From a virus, in the IMG/VR virus record IMGVR_UViG_3300006916_000135, positions 1 through 36,652 of that record: a stretch of 36,652 nucleotides of DNA. The stretch is one strand, 5' to 3'. Shown here piece after piece: positions 1 to 6,873 of this stretch (positions are counted from its first letter, which is position 1; every line of letters starts with the position of its first letter). The notes beneath the pieces were generated by a model, which saw only the letters and a program-made list of their open reading frames with translations, was not told the origin of the DNA and did not search any database. Position numbers and translations under genes: made by a program.

Positions 1-186
1 ATGAAAACATACGAAATAAATGGTAAAAGAGTTACCTTTCCAGAAAGTTGGACAGAAGAACAATGCCAAGCATGGATTAAAAAGGCAACTGGAGATCTAG
101 TGCTTCGCAGAAATTTAAGAATGATTAAAAAGGATGGGAGTACACAGTTATTAAACGCCCATAGAATGCATGGAAAACGGCACTAA
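1..186 (+). CDS. Small hypothetical protein at left window edge
   Basis: This 61-residue reading frame begins with ATG at the first base of the window, so the true start could lie further upstream. The protein is basic and hydrophilic, with a Trp-containing N-terminal half (FPESWTEEQCQAW) and no signal peptide or membrane segment. I do not recognise a family. It is followed after 22 bp by another small gene on the same strand, in a run of tightly packed small phage genes. It is supported only by an open frame and its position in the gene array. Confidence 0.5.
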   Translation: MKTYEINGKRVTFPESWTEEQCQAWIKKATGDLVLRRNLRMIKKDGSTQLLNAHRMHGKRH

Positions 187-208
187 GATAGGAATATTAG
201 GAGAAAGT

Positions 209-376
209 ATGAAAACTTTAACACACAGTCAGATGCTAAGAAATAATTTAGAAAAACAAGAGAAGCAAGTTAAAGACTTAATTGTAAATCTTGAGTCTCA
301 ATTATCTGAAGCATACGAATTACTACATAAAGTAGAAGGTGGTATTGAAGTTATTGATGAGCTAAACAAGAAGTGA
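209..376 (+). CDS. Small coiled-coil-like hypothetical protein
   Basis: The frame is open from an ATG at 170, but the ATG at 209 is preferred because AGGAGA lies 4 nt upstream (199-204); this gives 55 residues. The protein is almost entirely helical and charged (NLEKQEKQVKDLIVNLESQL), which suggests a short coiled coil. No catalytic motif is visible. Its TGA stop overlaps the GTG start of the next gene (GTGA), so the two are probably translationally coupled. Function unknown. Confidence 0.55.
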   Translation: MKTLTHSQMLRNNLEKQEKQVKDLIVNLESQLSEAYELLHKVEGGIEVIDELNKK

Positions 377-972
377 TTCATATAGTCGATGACTTCTATC
401 CAAATCCAGACGAAGTAAGAGCAAAAGCTCTTGCTTTGCCACGTTTATCAGGAACAGGAAAGAAAGAAGTCAGACACCCAGGCTCACGAACTGATGGTAC
501 TTTTAGTGATGAGAATAGAATCTATTTAAGAAATAGATTTAGTAAAATACTAAATAAAAATGTAGTAGCTTTTATTAAAGGCAACAGGGGAACAAATTTT
601 AACTATTCAGAAAATACAGATGAATTTAACTGGGTACATTTCGACTGGACAGTCGATAGATATGGAACAGAGTACAATGTATGGGCTTCGGTTTTATATC
701 TAACTCCTGATGCACCACTAAACGCAGGAACTGCTCTTTTTAGACATATTGAATCAAAAGATCTTAGAATAAAAGGAGTATGGGACAAAGGAGATCCATG
801 GAAAGGTGATTGGTTTGGTACAACAGGACAAAAGTATGAGCCTCATACACTAATAGGAAATATATACAATCGTTGTATATTATATAGAGGTGATTACTAC
901 CATACAGCAATTAATGCAGGTTTTCCAAAAGGAAGGCTTACACAAGTAACATTTTTTCAGGCAGAAAAATAA
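373..972 (+). CDS. DUF6445-like putative 2OG-Fe(II) oxygenase
   Basis: This 199-residue protein starts with GTG inside the preceding stop codon (GTGA). It resembles the DUF6445 family of 2-oxoglutarate/Fe(II) oxygenase-fold proteins. The visible signature is a metal-binding H89-x-D91 (VHFDW), a strand-rich core containing SVLYLTPDAP and GGTALFRH-like spacing (AGTALFRH, about 118-125), a distal His177 (DYYHTA) and Arg188 (GRLTQ) where 2-oxoglutarate is normally held. Such enzymes hydroxylate or otherwise oxidise a substrate using O2; the substrate here cannot be told. It is one of three unrelated-looking members of this fold in the window (with 6292 and 20020). The next gene overlaps its stop by one base (TAATG). 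The fold is moderately sure, the activity is inferred. Confidence 0.65.
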   Translation: MIHIVDDFYPNPDEVRAKALALPRLSGTGKKEVRHPGSRTDGTFSDENRIYLRNRFSKILNKNVVAFIKGNRGTNFNYSENTDEFNWVHFDWTVDRYGTEYNVWASVLYLTPDAPLNAGTALFRHIESKDLRIKGVWDKGDPWKGDWFGTTGQKYEPHTLIGNIYNRCILYRGDYYHTAINAGFPKGRLTQVTFFQAEK

Positions 973-1235
973 TGTATAAGTTTAACGAAGACAAAGTTTT
1001 AGAAGAACTCACAAAGTACATTGATGGAACATACGATCAACACTATAGTATGAATAAAATCCAGTCTACTGAGTTCATATTTGATGCGAATCATGGCGAT
1101 GGATTCTGCATTGGAAATATAATTAAGTATGCACAGCGATATGGCAAAAAGAATGGCTATAATCGAGCAGACTTACTTAAAATCGCACACTATACGATAA
1201 TATTATTAGGGGCAAAAATTGAGAATAAAGAGTAA
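972..1235 (+). CDS. DUF3310 family protein
   Basis: This 87-residue protein matches the DUF3310 pattern common in tailed phages: a D-Q-H-Y start of the domain (about residues 22-25), an I/S-x-E-F-I segment, then FCIGNIIKYAQRYGKKNG and a final LLKIAHYTIILL helix. Members are small helical proteins sometimes labelled nucleotide kinase-like, but no biochemical role is established that I can rely on. The ATG overlaps the previous stop (TAATG), and the next gene begins 17 bp before its end, so it sits in a coupled operon. Family assignment is good; function unknown. Confidence 0.8.
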   Translation: MYKFNEDKVLEELTKYIDGTYDQHYSMNKIQSTEFIFDANHGDGFCIGNIIKYAQRYGKKNGYNRADLLKIAHYTIILLGAKIENKE

Positions 1236-1863
1236 AAAGACAGAAAAACTGACAAAAGCAAACATAGCAAAAGTCATTGGGTTTTTAGAAGGCGAAAATC
1301 CAATAACAAAAAAAGAAGCATGTGGTATATTAAATATAGCATATAATACCACAAGATTAGACAAAATTATACTTGACTACAAAGAAGATGAAGCCCACAG
1401 AGCTATGATGAGGTCAAGAAATAGAGGCAAAGGTGCAACAGAGTGGGAAATACAGCAAGCCGTCTCAAAATACATGCAAGGATTTAGTATCCAACAAATT
1501 GCAAACAGTTTATACAGAAGTAACGCTTTCATCAAGTCATTGATCGAAAGAGTTGGAGTTCCTCAAAAACAGTCAGATGGAACTTACTATCTGCCAGATG
1601 AATGTATGGCAGAAGAATTTAATGCGGGAGAGAAAGTCTGGAGTGCAAAGTATAACGCTCCAGCAATAGTAGAAAAAGAAATCACCAATATGGATTATGT
1701 GGAAAAATATGGTAGCAAGTGTTATCATATCTATGTGCTAGAAAAAGGTGATATGGAAAAAACATTCTTTCCAACAGCAACTGACATTGGATTTCATGCA
1801 GCACAGCTCGCATATGATCTAGGCAGTTTAAGGCATTTAGAAAAATATGGAGTTAACATATAG
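1219..1863 (+). CDS. Helix-turn-helix DNA-binding protein, putative regulator
   Basis: The 214-residue frame starts with TTG at 1219, preceded by AGGGG at 1208-1212 with good spacing; no in-frame ATG lies nearby. Two helix-turn-helix-like segments are visible: TKKEACGILNIAYNTTRLDK (about 28-48) and a second around 84-107 (FSIQQIANSLYRSNAFIK). The C-terminal third (about 130-214) is a separate domain ending in QLAYDLGSLRHLEKYGV, which looks like a conserved phage module but has no name I can give. The likely role is sequence-specific DNA binding, perhaps transcription control, in the early region. It overlaps both neighbours. A homing-endonuclease accessory role cannot be excluded. Confidence 0.6.
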   Translation: MRIKSKKTEKLTKANIAKVIGFLEGENPITKKEACGILNIAYNTTRLDKIILDYKEDEAHRAMMRSRNRGKGATEWEIQQAVSKYMQGFSIQQIANSLYRSNAFIKSLIERVGVPQKQSDGTYYLPDECMAEEFNAGEKVWSAKYNAPAIVEKEITNMDYVEKYGSKCYHIYVLEKGDMEKTFFPTATDIGFHAAQLAYDLGSLRHLEKYGVNI

Positions 1864-2134
1864 TATACTAGCATTTTATCTTGCTAGTTGGATTATGTTA
1901 TTTGCAAGAACATGGATTCCTGCTATGAAAATTATTGGTATATTTGATCCAAAGAATCCTGTGTATTATCACAGGCTTTCTGCGTGGTTAGTATATGCAA
2001 GTTTAATATTTTTAGCAGTTCCATTTCTCATGCAAGTAATTTTTAGTGATAGACAACAAAATAAATTTGTCTGGAATTTTATAGGAGGAGTAAGCCCATG
2101 TACGCTGGAACACTTTGGTACCAAGCCCAAGTAA
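1847..2134 (+). CDS. Small inner-membrane protein, two TM segments
   Basis: This 95-residue protein has two hydrophobic stretches, about 5-30 (SILAFYLASWIMLF) and about 44-65 (SAWLVYASLIFLAVPFLM), separated by a short polar loop with PKNPVYYHR; no cleavable signal peptide is obvious. It would sit in the host cytoplasmic membrane. The start at 1847 lies within the end of the HTH gene (17 bp overlap), and the next gene begins 37 bp before its stop. Holin-like size and topology are noted, but there is no lysis gene nearby, so I do not call it a holin. Confidence 0.6.
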   Translation: MELTYSILAFYLASWIMLFARTWIPAMKIIGIFDPKNPVYYHRLSAWLVYASLIFLAVPFLMQVIFSDRQQNKFVWNFIGGVSPCTLEHFGTKPK

Positions 2135-2304
2135 AACATTGGGAAAGCAAAATAGCAGAAGCTAAAGCAGTGCTCAAAACTTACTATGAAAATAGCGTAG
2201 GTATTGGTGAGCATAGCAAATTATTAGAAGAATTTGTAGTATGGCAACAGCAGTTGACTGAAGCCGAGGATAATCTTAAATCTTTACAGGAGAATTGGGG
2301 ATGA
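2098..2304 (+). CDS. Small coiled-coil hypothetical protein
   Basis: A strong Shine-Dalgarno (AGGAGG at about 2083-2088) precedes the ATG. The 68-residue product is Trp/Gln/Glu-rich and helical (for example EFVVWQQQLTEAEDNLKSLQ), consistent with a coiled coil. No family recognised. Its TGA overlaps the ATG of the following 53-residue gene (ATGA), so expression of the two is probably coupled. Confidence 0.6.
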   Translation: MYAGTLWYQAQVKHWESKIAEAKAVLKTYYENSVGIGEHSKLLEEFVVWQQQLTEAEDNLKSLQENWG

Positions 2305-2462
2305 CACACAGTGCATTACAGTGCGCAATGAAGTTAAAAGTTTTATTAGATAAACTAGAAAAAATAGAAAGTGAAGCACCACAAAAACACGAAATTGATG
2401 ACGCTAAACAATTAGCAAGAGAGATAGCAAATGAATCCGAGTTTATTTCTTCACTCAAATAA
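2301..2462 (+). CDS. 53-residue hypothetical protein
   Basis: This small gene starts at an ATG that overlaps the preceding stop (ATGA) and is preceded by AGGAGAAT (2289-2296). It encodes a 53-residue helical, charged protein beginning MTHSALQCAMKLKV and ending EFISSLK. The frame, the SD and the ATGA coupling support it as a real gene despite its length. The following sulfotransferase-like frame starts 32 bp before its end. Function unknown. Confidence 0.55.
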   Translation: MTHSALQCAMKLKVLLDKLEKIESEAPQKHEIDDAKQLAREIANESEFISSLK

Positions 2463-2787
2463 TAAGTTTATCGGAGTCGTAAGAAATCCTTACGAAAGAA
2501 TTATTGCAGCTTATGTAGATGGTTTGTATTGGATCGGACTTAGTGCTTGGATTGATGAAATTAAGCCACTTAGTCAAGTAGAAACCTACAAAGGTGCAGA
2601 TTATATTATTACGCTTGAAAATTGGGAACAGGATTTGCACCATCAAAAAATAGTGGTAAACGACCCAAGTCCTTTACCAACAACACGCAGAGTAAGTAAC
2701 TATCAAAGATGGTACAGTAAAGAATTATTAAAGCAAGTAAACCCGATAGTCCAGCCTGACTTAGACAGATGGGGCTATAGCTTTTAA
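2431..2787 (+). CDS. N-terminally truncated sulfotransferase-like protein
   Basis: This 118-residue frame carries the 3'-phosphate-binding signature of PAPS-dependent sulfotransferases (VRNPYERIIAAY, residues 17-28) and a typical C-terminal end (QPDLDRWGYSF). It lacks the N-terminal P-loop-like motif (xHxPKxxGTS) that binds the 5'-phosphosulfate and is present in the three other sulfotransferases of the window. At 118 residues against 170-223 for those, it is either a decayed remnant, a minimal paralogue that cannot use PAPS alone, or a partner subunit. It overlaps the previous small gene by 32 bp and is followed directly by a promoter. Family assignment is fair; activity doubtful. Confidence 0.6.
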   Translation: MNPSLFLHSNNKFIGVVRNPYERIIAAYVDGLYWIGLSAWIDEIKPLSQVETYKGADYIITLENWEQDLHHQKIVVNDPSPLPTTRRVSNYQRWYSKELLKQVNPIVQPDLDRWGYSF

Positions 2788-2797
2788 AAAATAGTTC

Positions 2798-2826
2798 TTG
2801 ACAAAATGCTTATGGCGTATTATAAT
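2798..2826 (+). promoter_or_regulatory. Sigma70-type promoter P1 for the gene at 2837
   Basis: TTGACA (2798-2803), 17 bp spacer, TATAAT (2821-2826): both boxes match the bacterial consensus exactly. The flanks TAGTTC before the -35 and ATAT after the -10 recur in four other promoters in this window. With the usual 6-8 nt from -10 to transcription start, RNA would begin at about 2833-2834, only 3-4 nt before the ATG at 2837, and there is no room for a Shine-Dalgarno. The mRNA is therefore predicted to be essentially leaderless. Confidence 0.88.
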
Positions 2827-2836
2827 ATATTTATAA

Positions 2837-3304
2837 ATGAGTGATAGATTTTACAGCCAGATGATTGACGCAACAGGTTGGGCACCTGGCTTCCGTAATC
2901 AGTTCACAAAACCAACACATATTACTAGGAGAAGAAGAGTGGCTTGGACAGAAGAAAGTAAAGCACAGGCGATTGAGATGTATTCCAGTGAGGAACCAAC
3001 TCCTGAAAATTCTATGGAAATAGTTAAGTATATTGCAGAAGAGTTAGGCGAGAGCCCAAACGGCGTTCGCATGATCTTAACTAAAGCTGGTGTCTATGTA
3101 AAGAAAACACCTGCTGCTAGAAGTTCATCAGGCAGTAGCGCTGGTTCAACTGGCGGTGGTAGAGTTAATGTTGCGGCAGCACAGGAAGAATTGACAAGTG
3201 CAATTAAAGATGCAGGTCAAGAACCCGATGACGCAATTATCTCAAAACTAACAGGTAAGGCAGCTCAATATTTTGCTTCGTTGATTAACGCAATCAACGA
3301 GTAG
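2837..3304 (+). CDS. Putative HTH DNA-binding protein with Ser/Gly linker
   Basis: This 155-residue protein has a central Myb/HTH-like segment starting at AWTEESKAQAIEMY (about 36-49) and ending near GVRMILTKAGVYVKK (about 76-90), then a low-complexity linker rich in Ser, Gly and Ala (about 93-110) and a C-terminal helical domain. The central part is like the repeats of the protein at 10085 (W-T-D/E-E/R start, K-L/T-x-x-G-x-x-V end), so the two may be related. It is transcribed alone: a perfect promoter sits just upstream, a strong terminator just downstream. That arrangement suggests an abundant early protein. Function unproven; a DNA-binding role is inferred. Confidence 0.65.
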   Translation: MSDRFYSQMIDATGWAPGFRNQFTKPTHITRRRRVAWTEESKAQAIEMYSSEEPTPENSMEIVKYIAEELGESPNGVRMILTKAGVYVKKTPAARSSSGSSAGSTGGGRVNVAAAQEELTSAIKDAGQEPDDAIISKLTGKAAQYFASLINAINE

Positions 3305-3317
3305 GTTAACCCCCTGA

Positions 3318-3352
3318 CCACGGCACGGAGCAATCTGTGTCGTGGATTTTTA
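3318..3352 (+). terminator. Rho-independent terminator after the HTH gene
   Basis: A 9-bp stem with one G-T wobble, CCACGGCAC (3318-3326) pairing with GTGTCGTGG (3337-3345), encloses a 10-nt loop and is followed by ATTTTTATT. It lies 14 bp after the stop of the 2837 gene and isolates that gene as a single transcription unit. Confidence 0.85.
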
Positions 3353-3429
3353 TTGACTAGAATTTTAACCATGTAATGCGGTACCATAGATGGGAAGGTA
3401 AAAGAGTTTAACAACCCACAAGGAAACGC

Positions 3430-3702
3430 ATGAAAAAAGAAGAATTTGTTAAAAATTTAGAAAAAGCTGGGGATGCTGTTGTAACTTACCGAAGTCAAAA
3501 TAGTCGCAGACTAAAATACAATGTCTGCACAATGGACTTTGATAATAAATACATACAGTCAAAAAGAAACCGAGCAAAACCAAATCAACATCAGGTACTG
3601 TTGTTTTGTTGGGATACTGACAGTTATAGACTGTTAGCACCAGAAAATGTAACATCCATCGTACCTCTTGGAGCAATTCTAAAAAATGATAGACCTAGAT
3701 AA
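3430..3702 (+). CDS. Small protein, possible SH3-like (DUF2693-type) fold
   Basis: This 90-residue protein starts at ATG 3430 with AAGGA 6-7 nt upstream. Residues 17-85 alternate strands in a small-barrel manner, with VTYRSQNSRRLKYNVCT, then HQVLLFCWDTDSYRLL, and NVTSIVPLGAIL at the end. That order (basic strand pair, D-x-x-x-R/W strand, I-x-P/S-I close) is reminiscent of the SH3-barrel DUF2693 proteins; the protein at 5559 has a similar layout. The assignment is tentative and no role is known. It opens a unit after the terminator at 3352, but I see no convincing promoter in 3353-3429. It overlaps the next gene by 17 bp. Confidence 0.55.
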   Translation: MKKEEFVKNLEKAGDAVVTYRSQNSRRLKYNVCTMDFDNKYIQSKRNRAKPNQHQVLLFCWDTDSYRLLAPENVTSIVPLGAILKNDRPR

Positions 3703-3991
3703 TGCTCCACAAGTATACGAGAAGATAATACATTACAACGAAGAAAAACATGAACAGATTCGCTTAACTGTGAATGAGTTTTATGGTACAGAGTATCTGC
3801 ATATCAGAAAATACTACCAAGACTTTGACGAAGAATGGAAGCCATCTAAGGATGGTATTGCTATGCAATTAGACATGGATAATACTAGAAATCTATTTGA
3901 TGCACTTGTAGAAATACTTTCCATATCTGAAGTGAAAGATGTCTTGGAAACACACTTCAAGGATAAACTTGATAGTATCTATCTCCCATAA
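3686..3991 (+). CDS. PC4/p15-like ssDNA-binding protein
   Basis: This 101-residue protein fits the transcriptional coactivator p15 (PC4) domain: an opening strand (IRLTVNEFYGTEYLHIRKYY, about 26-45), a hairpin with EEWKPSKDGIAM (about 50-61) corresponding to the family's G-x-x-x-P-x-x-K-G-I-S/A segment, and a closing amphipathic helix (about 65-80). PC4-like proteins bind melted or single-stranded DNA as dimers; bacterial and phage members are thought to act in replication, recombination or transcription. The start overlaps the previous gene by 17 bp and the downstream sulfotransferase begins inside its 3' end. The fold is moderately well supported; the phage role is inferred. Confidence 0.68.
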   Translation: MIDLDNAPQVYEKIIHYNEEKHEQIRLTVNEFYGTEYLHIRKYYQDFDEEWKPSKDGIAMQLDMDNTRNLFDALVEILSISEVKDVLETHFKDKLDSIYLP

Positions 3992-4586
3992 GTTTAAGTT
4001 CTTTCATGTGCCAAAGTGCGCAGGAACTGCTATGCGTCAAATATTATTCCCCATTTCTACAACTGAAAAATATTGGATCAAGTCTAAGTCCTACGCAGGA
4101 AAAAGACAAGGCATAGCAGAAGGTAGAGGATATTGGAATAGCGATCACGCCCAGCACAGCGGCGCCGACAAAGCGGTACAGATATTTCCTGAGTTTTACT
4201 CGTGGGCATTTGTGCGCAATCCTTTTGATAGAGTAGTCTCCTCGTGGCTAAAGCGACAAAAAGACGGACAGGGCGATACAGATGGTAGCTTTGAAAATTG
4301 GGTTGATAGTGGATGCGCTGGACCTGCTACTTATAATCAAATGGTAGATATACTTTGTGATAGTAGTGGAAATATTCTTTGTGATTTTGTCGGCAGATAT
4401 GAGAATCTAAATGAAGACTGGAAAAAAGTAGCAGATCATTTAGGCTTCGATGATGAACTCCCCCATTTAAATCAATCTTACCCCCACCAGTACCAAGACT
4501 ACTATAAATCTGACGAAACAAGAAGGAAAGTAGTGGATAAATTCTATGATGACTTTCAAGTTTTTCAGTATGATACCCAAAAATAG
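3969..4586 (+). CDS. PAPS-dependent sulfotransferase
   Basis: This protein carries the two PAPS-binding signatures of the Sulfotransfer_2-like family: FFHVPKCAGTA (5'-phosphosulfate loop, residues 11-21) and FVRNPFDRVVSSWL (3'-phosphate, about 81-94), followed by FVGRYENLNEDW and a C-terminal YDDFQVFQYD. Sulfotransferases move sulfate from PAPS to a sugar or other hydroxyl. The frame is open from an ATG at 3939, but TTG at 3969, with AAGGA just upstream, gives a start 10 residues before the P-loop as in the paralogues at 17429 and 17932; I prefer it (205 residues). The stop (TAG) lies in the conserved element upstream of the next promoter's -35 box. The acceptor is unknown. Confidence 0.82.
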   Translation: MIVSISHKFKFFHVPKCAGTAMRQILFPISTTEKYWIKSKSYAGKRQGIAEGRGYWNSDHAQHSGADKAVQIFPEFYSWAFVRNPFDRVVSSWLKRQKDGQGDTDGSFENWVDSGCAGPATYNQMVDILCDSSGNILCDFVGRYENLNEDWKKVADHLGFDDELPHLNQSYPHQYQDYYKSDETRRKVVDKFYDDFQVFQYDTQK

Positions 4587-4589
4587 TTC

Positions 4590-4618
4590 TTGACATCTCC
4601 CCCAAATTCGAGTATAAT
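4590..4618 (+). promoter_or_regulatory. Sigma70-type promoter P2 for the ligase N-terminal gene
   Basis: TTGACA (4590-4595), 17 bp, TATAAT (4613-4618), with the shared upstream TAGTTC and downstream AT. The start codon of the ligase gene is at 4625, exactly 7 nt after the last base of the -10 box, where transcription should begin. The transcript is predicted to start with the AUG itself (fully leaderless). Confidence 0.9.
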
Positions 4619-4624
4619 ATACTC

Positions 4625-5569
4625 ATGTTAGAAAATTACCTACGCAGATGCCGAATTGCGTATTACAATGGCAAACCAATCATACCTGATGATGTCTATG
4701 ACAGACTGACTGAAGGCACGATTTTTGACCAAGAAGTTGGTGATGGCACAAATGCTCGAATACAGCACGCCTATCCAATGTATTCGCTACAGAAGTGTTT
4801 CGTAGGTGAGCAACTTATATCGTATGATAGTGTAACAGTAAATACTCCCAAGCTAGATGGTGCGGCAGTATCTATTCTCTATCTACGAGGTGAATTTCAA
4901 CGAGCCTTAACTCGAGGTGATGGTAAGCGTGGTATCGACATATCGGACAAAATGCGTTTCCTTGTTCCAACTTCGTTACCATATTTCATTGACGAAGACA
5001 GGCTAGTTCAAATCACAGGAGAAGTAGTTGCTCCTAAAGAAATTCCAAATGCAAGAAACTATGCGGCGGGTGCACTCAATCTAAAAGACTTAGATGAGTT
5101 TCAAAATCGTGACCTCACATTTATTGCATACGGAGTCCAACCATACTTTACGGAAAGTTGGACACATGACTTAGAGATCCTCGATAAGTGTGGATTTCAG
5201 CATGTCATGTTGAGTGAATACAATATGTTTCCTCACGATGGCAGAGTTGTAAGAGTAGACGCCTATGATGAATTTGATAAACTTGGCTACACACAACACC
5301 ATCCAAGAGGAGCATATGCGCTTAAAGATAGATCAGAAGGAACTATTACTAAACTACTAGATGTCGTATGGCAAGTCGGTAAGTCTGGTGTAGTTAGTCC
5401 TGTTGCTATCTTAGAGCCTTGTGTAATCGGTGGAGCGACAGTACAAAGAGCAACATTACATAACATGGGTTTCATTGACGAACTCGAACTTGAAATCGGG
5501 TGTGATGTTGAAGTTATAAGAAGTGGAGAAATTATCCCAAGAATAGTTAGGAGAGTAAATGGATCTTGA
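4625..5569 (+). CDS. ligA: NAD-dependent DNA ligase, N-terminal half (Ia, adenylation, OB)
   Basis: This 314-residue protein is the front part of a LigA-type ligase. Residues 9-28 match the NAD-binding Ia segment (R-x-x-YYNGKP...D-x-x-YDRL), 48-56 the H-x-x-PMxSL motif (HAYPMYSLQ), K76 in KLDG is the adenylated lysine, RGDGKRG lies at 97-103, TGEV at 131-134, ARNYAAG at 143-149, and WQVGKSGVVSPVA leads into an OB fold ending at 314. The zinc finger, HhH and BRCT domains are absent; they are encoded separately at 9322-10098. Together the parts total 572 residues against 671 in E. coli LigA. Separate A and B ligase subunits are known in phage T5, so this is probably a functional split rather than decay. 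Its own leaderless promoter supports expression. Confidence 0.92.
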   Translation: MLENYLRRCRIAYYNGKPIIPDDVYDRLTEGTIFDQEVGDGTNARIQHAYPMYSLQKCFVGEQLISYDSVTVNTPKLDGAAVSILYLRGEFQRALTRGDGKRGIDISDKMRFLVPTSLPYFIDEDRLVQITGEVVAPKEIPNARNYAAGALNLKDLDEFQNRDLTFIAYGVQPYFTESWTHDLEILDKCGFQHVMLSEYNMFPHDGRVVRVDAYDEFDKLGYTQHHPRGAYALKDRSEGTITKLLDVVWQVGKSGVVSPVAILEPCVIGGATVQRATLHNMGFIDELELEIGCDVEVIRSGEIIPRIVRRVNGS

Positions 5570-5804
5570 CAAACTAAAAGAAAAATTAACACAAGGAATT
5601 TGCCTTATTCAATTTGAGAGTGCAAATTCTGGTACTATTTATAAAAGAGAGTATACACTCTGTGAAAGACTAATGGATGTTCCAAATCATATTAAAAACT
5701 ATCAAGGAGATAATATTCTGTGCTATGATCTAGAGTTTAGAAAGTGGGAAGACATTAAACCAAATTCTATTCTAAACTGGAAGTTTTATGGAAAAGAAAC
5801 TTAA
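5559..5804 (+). CDS. Small SH3-barrel-like protein (DUF2693-like)
   Basis: The ATG at 5559 has AGGAGAG 5 nt upstream and lies within the end of the ligase gene. The 81-residue product shows KLKEKLTQGICLIQFES, a Tyr/Arg strand, then DNILCYDLEFRKWEDIKP and a final short strand, resembling the layout of DUF2693 SH3-like barrels (K-x-G-x-x-x-F...W/D...R/K-W-x-x-I/F). The protein at 3430 may be a distant relative. No function is established. It overlaps the next gene by 17 bp. Confidence 0.55.
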   Translation: MDLDKLKEKLTQGICLIQFESANSGTIYKREYTLCERLMDVPNHIKNYQGDNILCYDLEFRKWEDIKPNSILNWKFYGKET

Positions 5805-5997
5805 AGCAAAGATCGTAGACAGAATGGATATTCTTGAGCAGATGATGGCTAGGAATATGCACATATCAGATCCAAATACAGTTGAAATGATGATTGACAG
5901 ACTTAGCTATTGCTGGGCAATTCTCAGTGAAGAAGATAGAGATTACATTCAAGGATGTCGATACGCTTTGGAGGAAAAAATTGAGTGGAGTTTATAA
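5788..5997 (+). CDS. Small conserved phage-type hypothetical protein
   Basis: This 69-residue helical, acidic protein has a dense segment SYCWAILSEEDRDYIQ (about 40-55) and ends ALEEKIEW. From memory, small proteins with a similar S-E-E-D-R-D-Y-I-Q segment occur in marine myovirus genomes, but I cannot attach a function. Start overlaps the preceding stop by 17 bp; the next gene's preferred TTG start lies 17 bp before its end. Confidence 0.6.
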   Translation: MEKKLKAKIVDRMDILEQMMARNMHISDPNTVEMMIDRLSYCWAILSEEDRDYIQGCRYALEEKIEWSL

Positions 5998-6346
5998 TCA
6001 AACCTACTTTGATAACCATCCCGAAGAAAAAATTCGGGAAGGAGTACTCTATGGCGTTATCCTTGTCAACCAAAAGACATGGGAACGTGAATGTATTAAA
6101 GTTGGCATCGCTTCAGGTAAAGATTGGAGACATGTCATCAAAAGAAGTCGTGGTTTCAAAGGCTACGACCTAAGAATACAGAGAACATGGTCTGGCACTA
6201 TTTATGAGTGCTGGCAACATGAACAGGCACTACATGCAGAGTTTGCATGTGATAGATTTAAACCAACTCACAAATTTGGAGGACATACAGAATGTTTCGA
6301 AATTACGAGCAGTATTTTAAACAAATTTCCAAAGAAAAACTCTTAG
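5981..6346 (+). CDS. GIY-YIG superfamily (T5orf172-like) protein
   Basis: The reading frame is open from 5894, but the TTG at 5981 is preceded by GGAGG (5970-5974) with 6-nt spacing, so a 121-residue protein is preferred. It shows the compact GIY-YIG pattern: LYGVILVN (about 23-30), CIKVGIASG...W (about 38-49) with a basic helix (HVIKRSRGFKGY), a Glu in HEQALH (Glu81) at the place of the catalytic acid, and a closing GGHTECFEI (about 100-108), as in T5orf172-type domains. Such proteins are nicking or repair endonucleases, or free-standing homing enzymes. It lies between the two ligase halves. The protein at 14331 ends with a similar domain. Confidence 0.65.
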   Translation: MSGVYNQTYFDNHPEEKIREGVLYGVILVNQKTWERECIKVGIASGKDWRHVIKRSRGFKGYDLRIQRTWSGTIYECWQHEQALHAEFACDRFKPTHKFGGHTECFEITSSILNKFPKKNS

Positions 6347-6873
6347 AGATAGAGAATTTTCTAACACAAGAAGAAAGTGAGTATCTTGTTAAAGTTATTT
6401 TAGATAAAGAACAGGAAGTTTTAAATATACCTAACCCATTAAAAAGTGCATATACTGGTCTAACTAGACAATATTCAGTTTTTAATTGGTTAAACACAAA
6501 AGAATTTAAAGTAATAGACTGGGAGCATAAGTTTACTAGACTTATTCCAGATCTATTATGTATTCAATGCTGGGCAAATGTTCTAAGAAAAAATGAATCT
6601 TTAGGATGGCACAGACACTCTCTCATCGAGAGTTTTCTTGTGGGAAATATATTCCTAGCGGGTGCACAGAACACAACAGAATATGAAGTAGGTTTAATTG
6701 AAAATAAAGTGGGAACTCTAGTATTAACTACATCAAAGATGAATCATGCAGTTCCTGTAAATAAGTACGAACAACCAAGAATATCACTAGCATTTGATAT
6801 TCATAATGAAGAATTTTATGATCCAAATAGATGGGTAATTTATGAGAAAAGAAGAACTGATAGCGTTAATTAA
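6292..6873 (+). CDS. 2OG-Fe(II) oxygenase-like protein
   Basis: This 193-residue protein begins at ATG 6292 with GGAGGA 8 nt upstream. A core of W-A-N-V-L-R-K (94-100), GWHRHSLIESFLVGNIFLAG (105-124), GTLVLTTSKMNHAVPV (141-156) and RISLAFDI (163-170) fits the double-stranded beta-helix of a 2OG-Fe(II) oxygenase of the H-x-H type, with His107/His109, His152 and Arg163 as likely metal and 2-oxoglutarate ligands. No canonical H-x-D pair is present at the first site, so activity is uncertain. It is upstream of the carbamoyltransferase and SGNH-like genes in the same unit, which suggests a modification pathway. Overlaps both neighbours. Confidence 0.6.
   Translation: MFRNYEQYFKQISKEKLLEIENFLTQEESEYLVKVILDKEQEVLNIPNPLKSAYTGLTRQYSVFNWLNTKEFKVIDWEHKFTRLIPDLLCIQCWANVLRKNESLGWHRHSLIESFLVGNIFLAGAQNTTEYEVGLIENKVGTLVLTTSKMNHAVPVNKYEQPRISLAFDIHNEEFYDPNRWVIYEKRRTDSVN

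Noticed and set aside
1847-2134. Two-TM protein as a holin
   Set aside because: Size and topology would allow it, but no endolysin or spanin is near and the location is in the early region.
3353-3400. TTGACT after the first terminator and a TAATGCGGTACCATAGATGGGA stretch resembling a T7-type phage promoter
   Set aside because: No -10 box at a usual spacing from TTGACT, no second copy of the stretch was noticed elsewhere, and no phage RNA polymerase gene is in the window.
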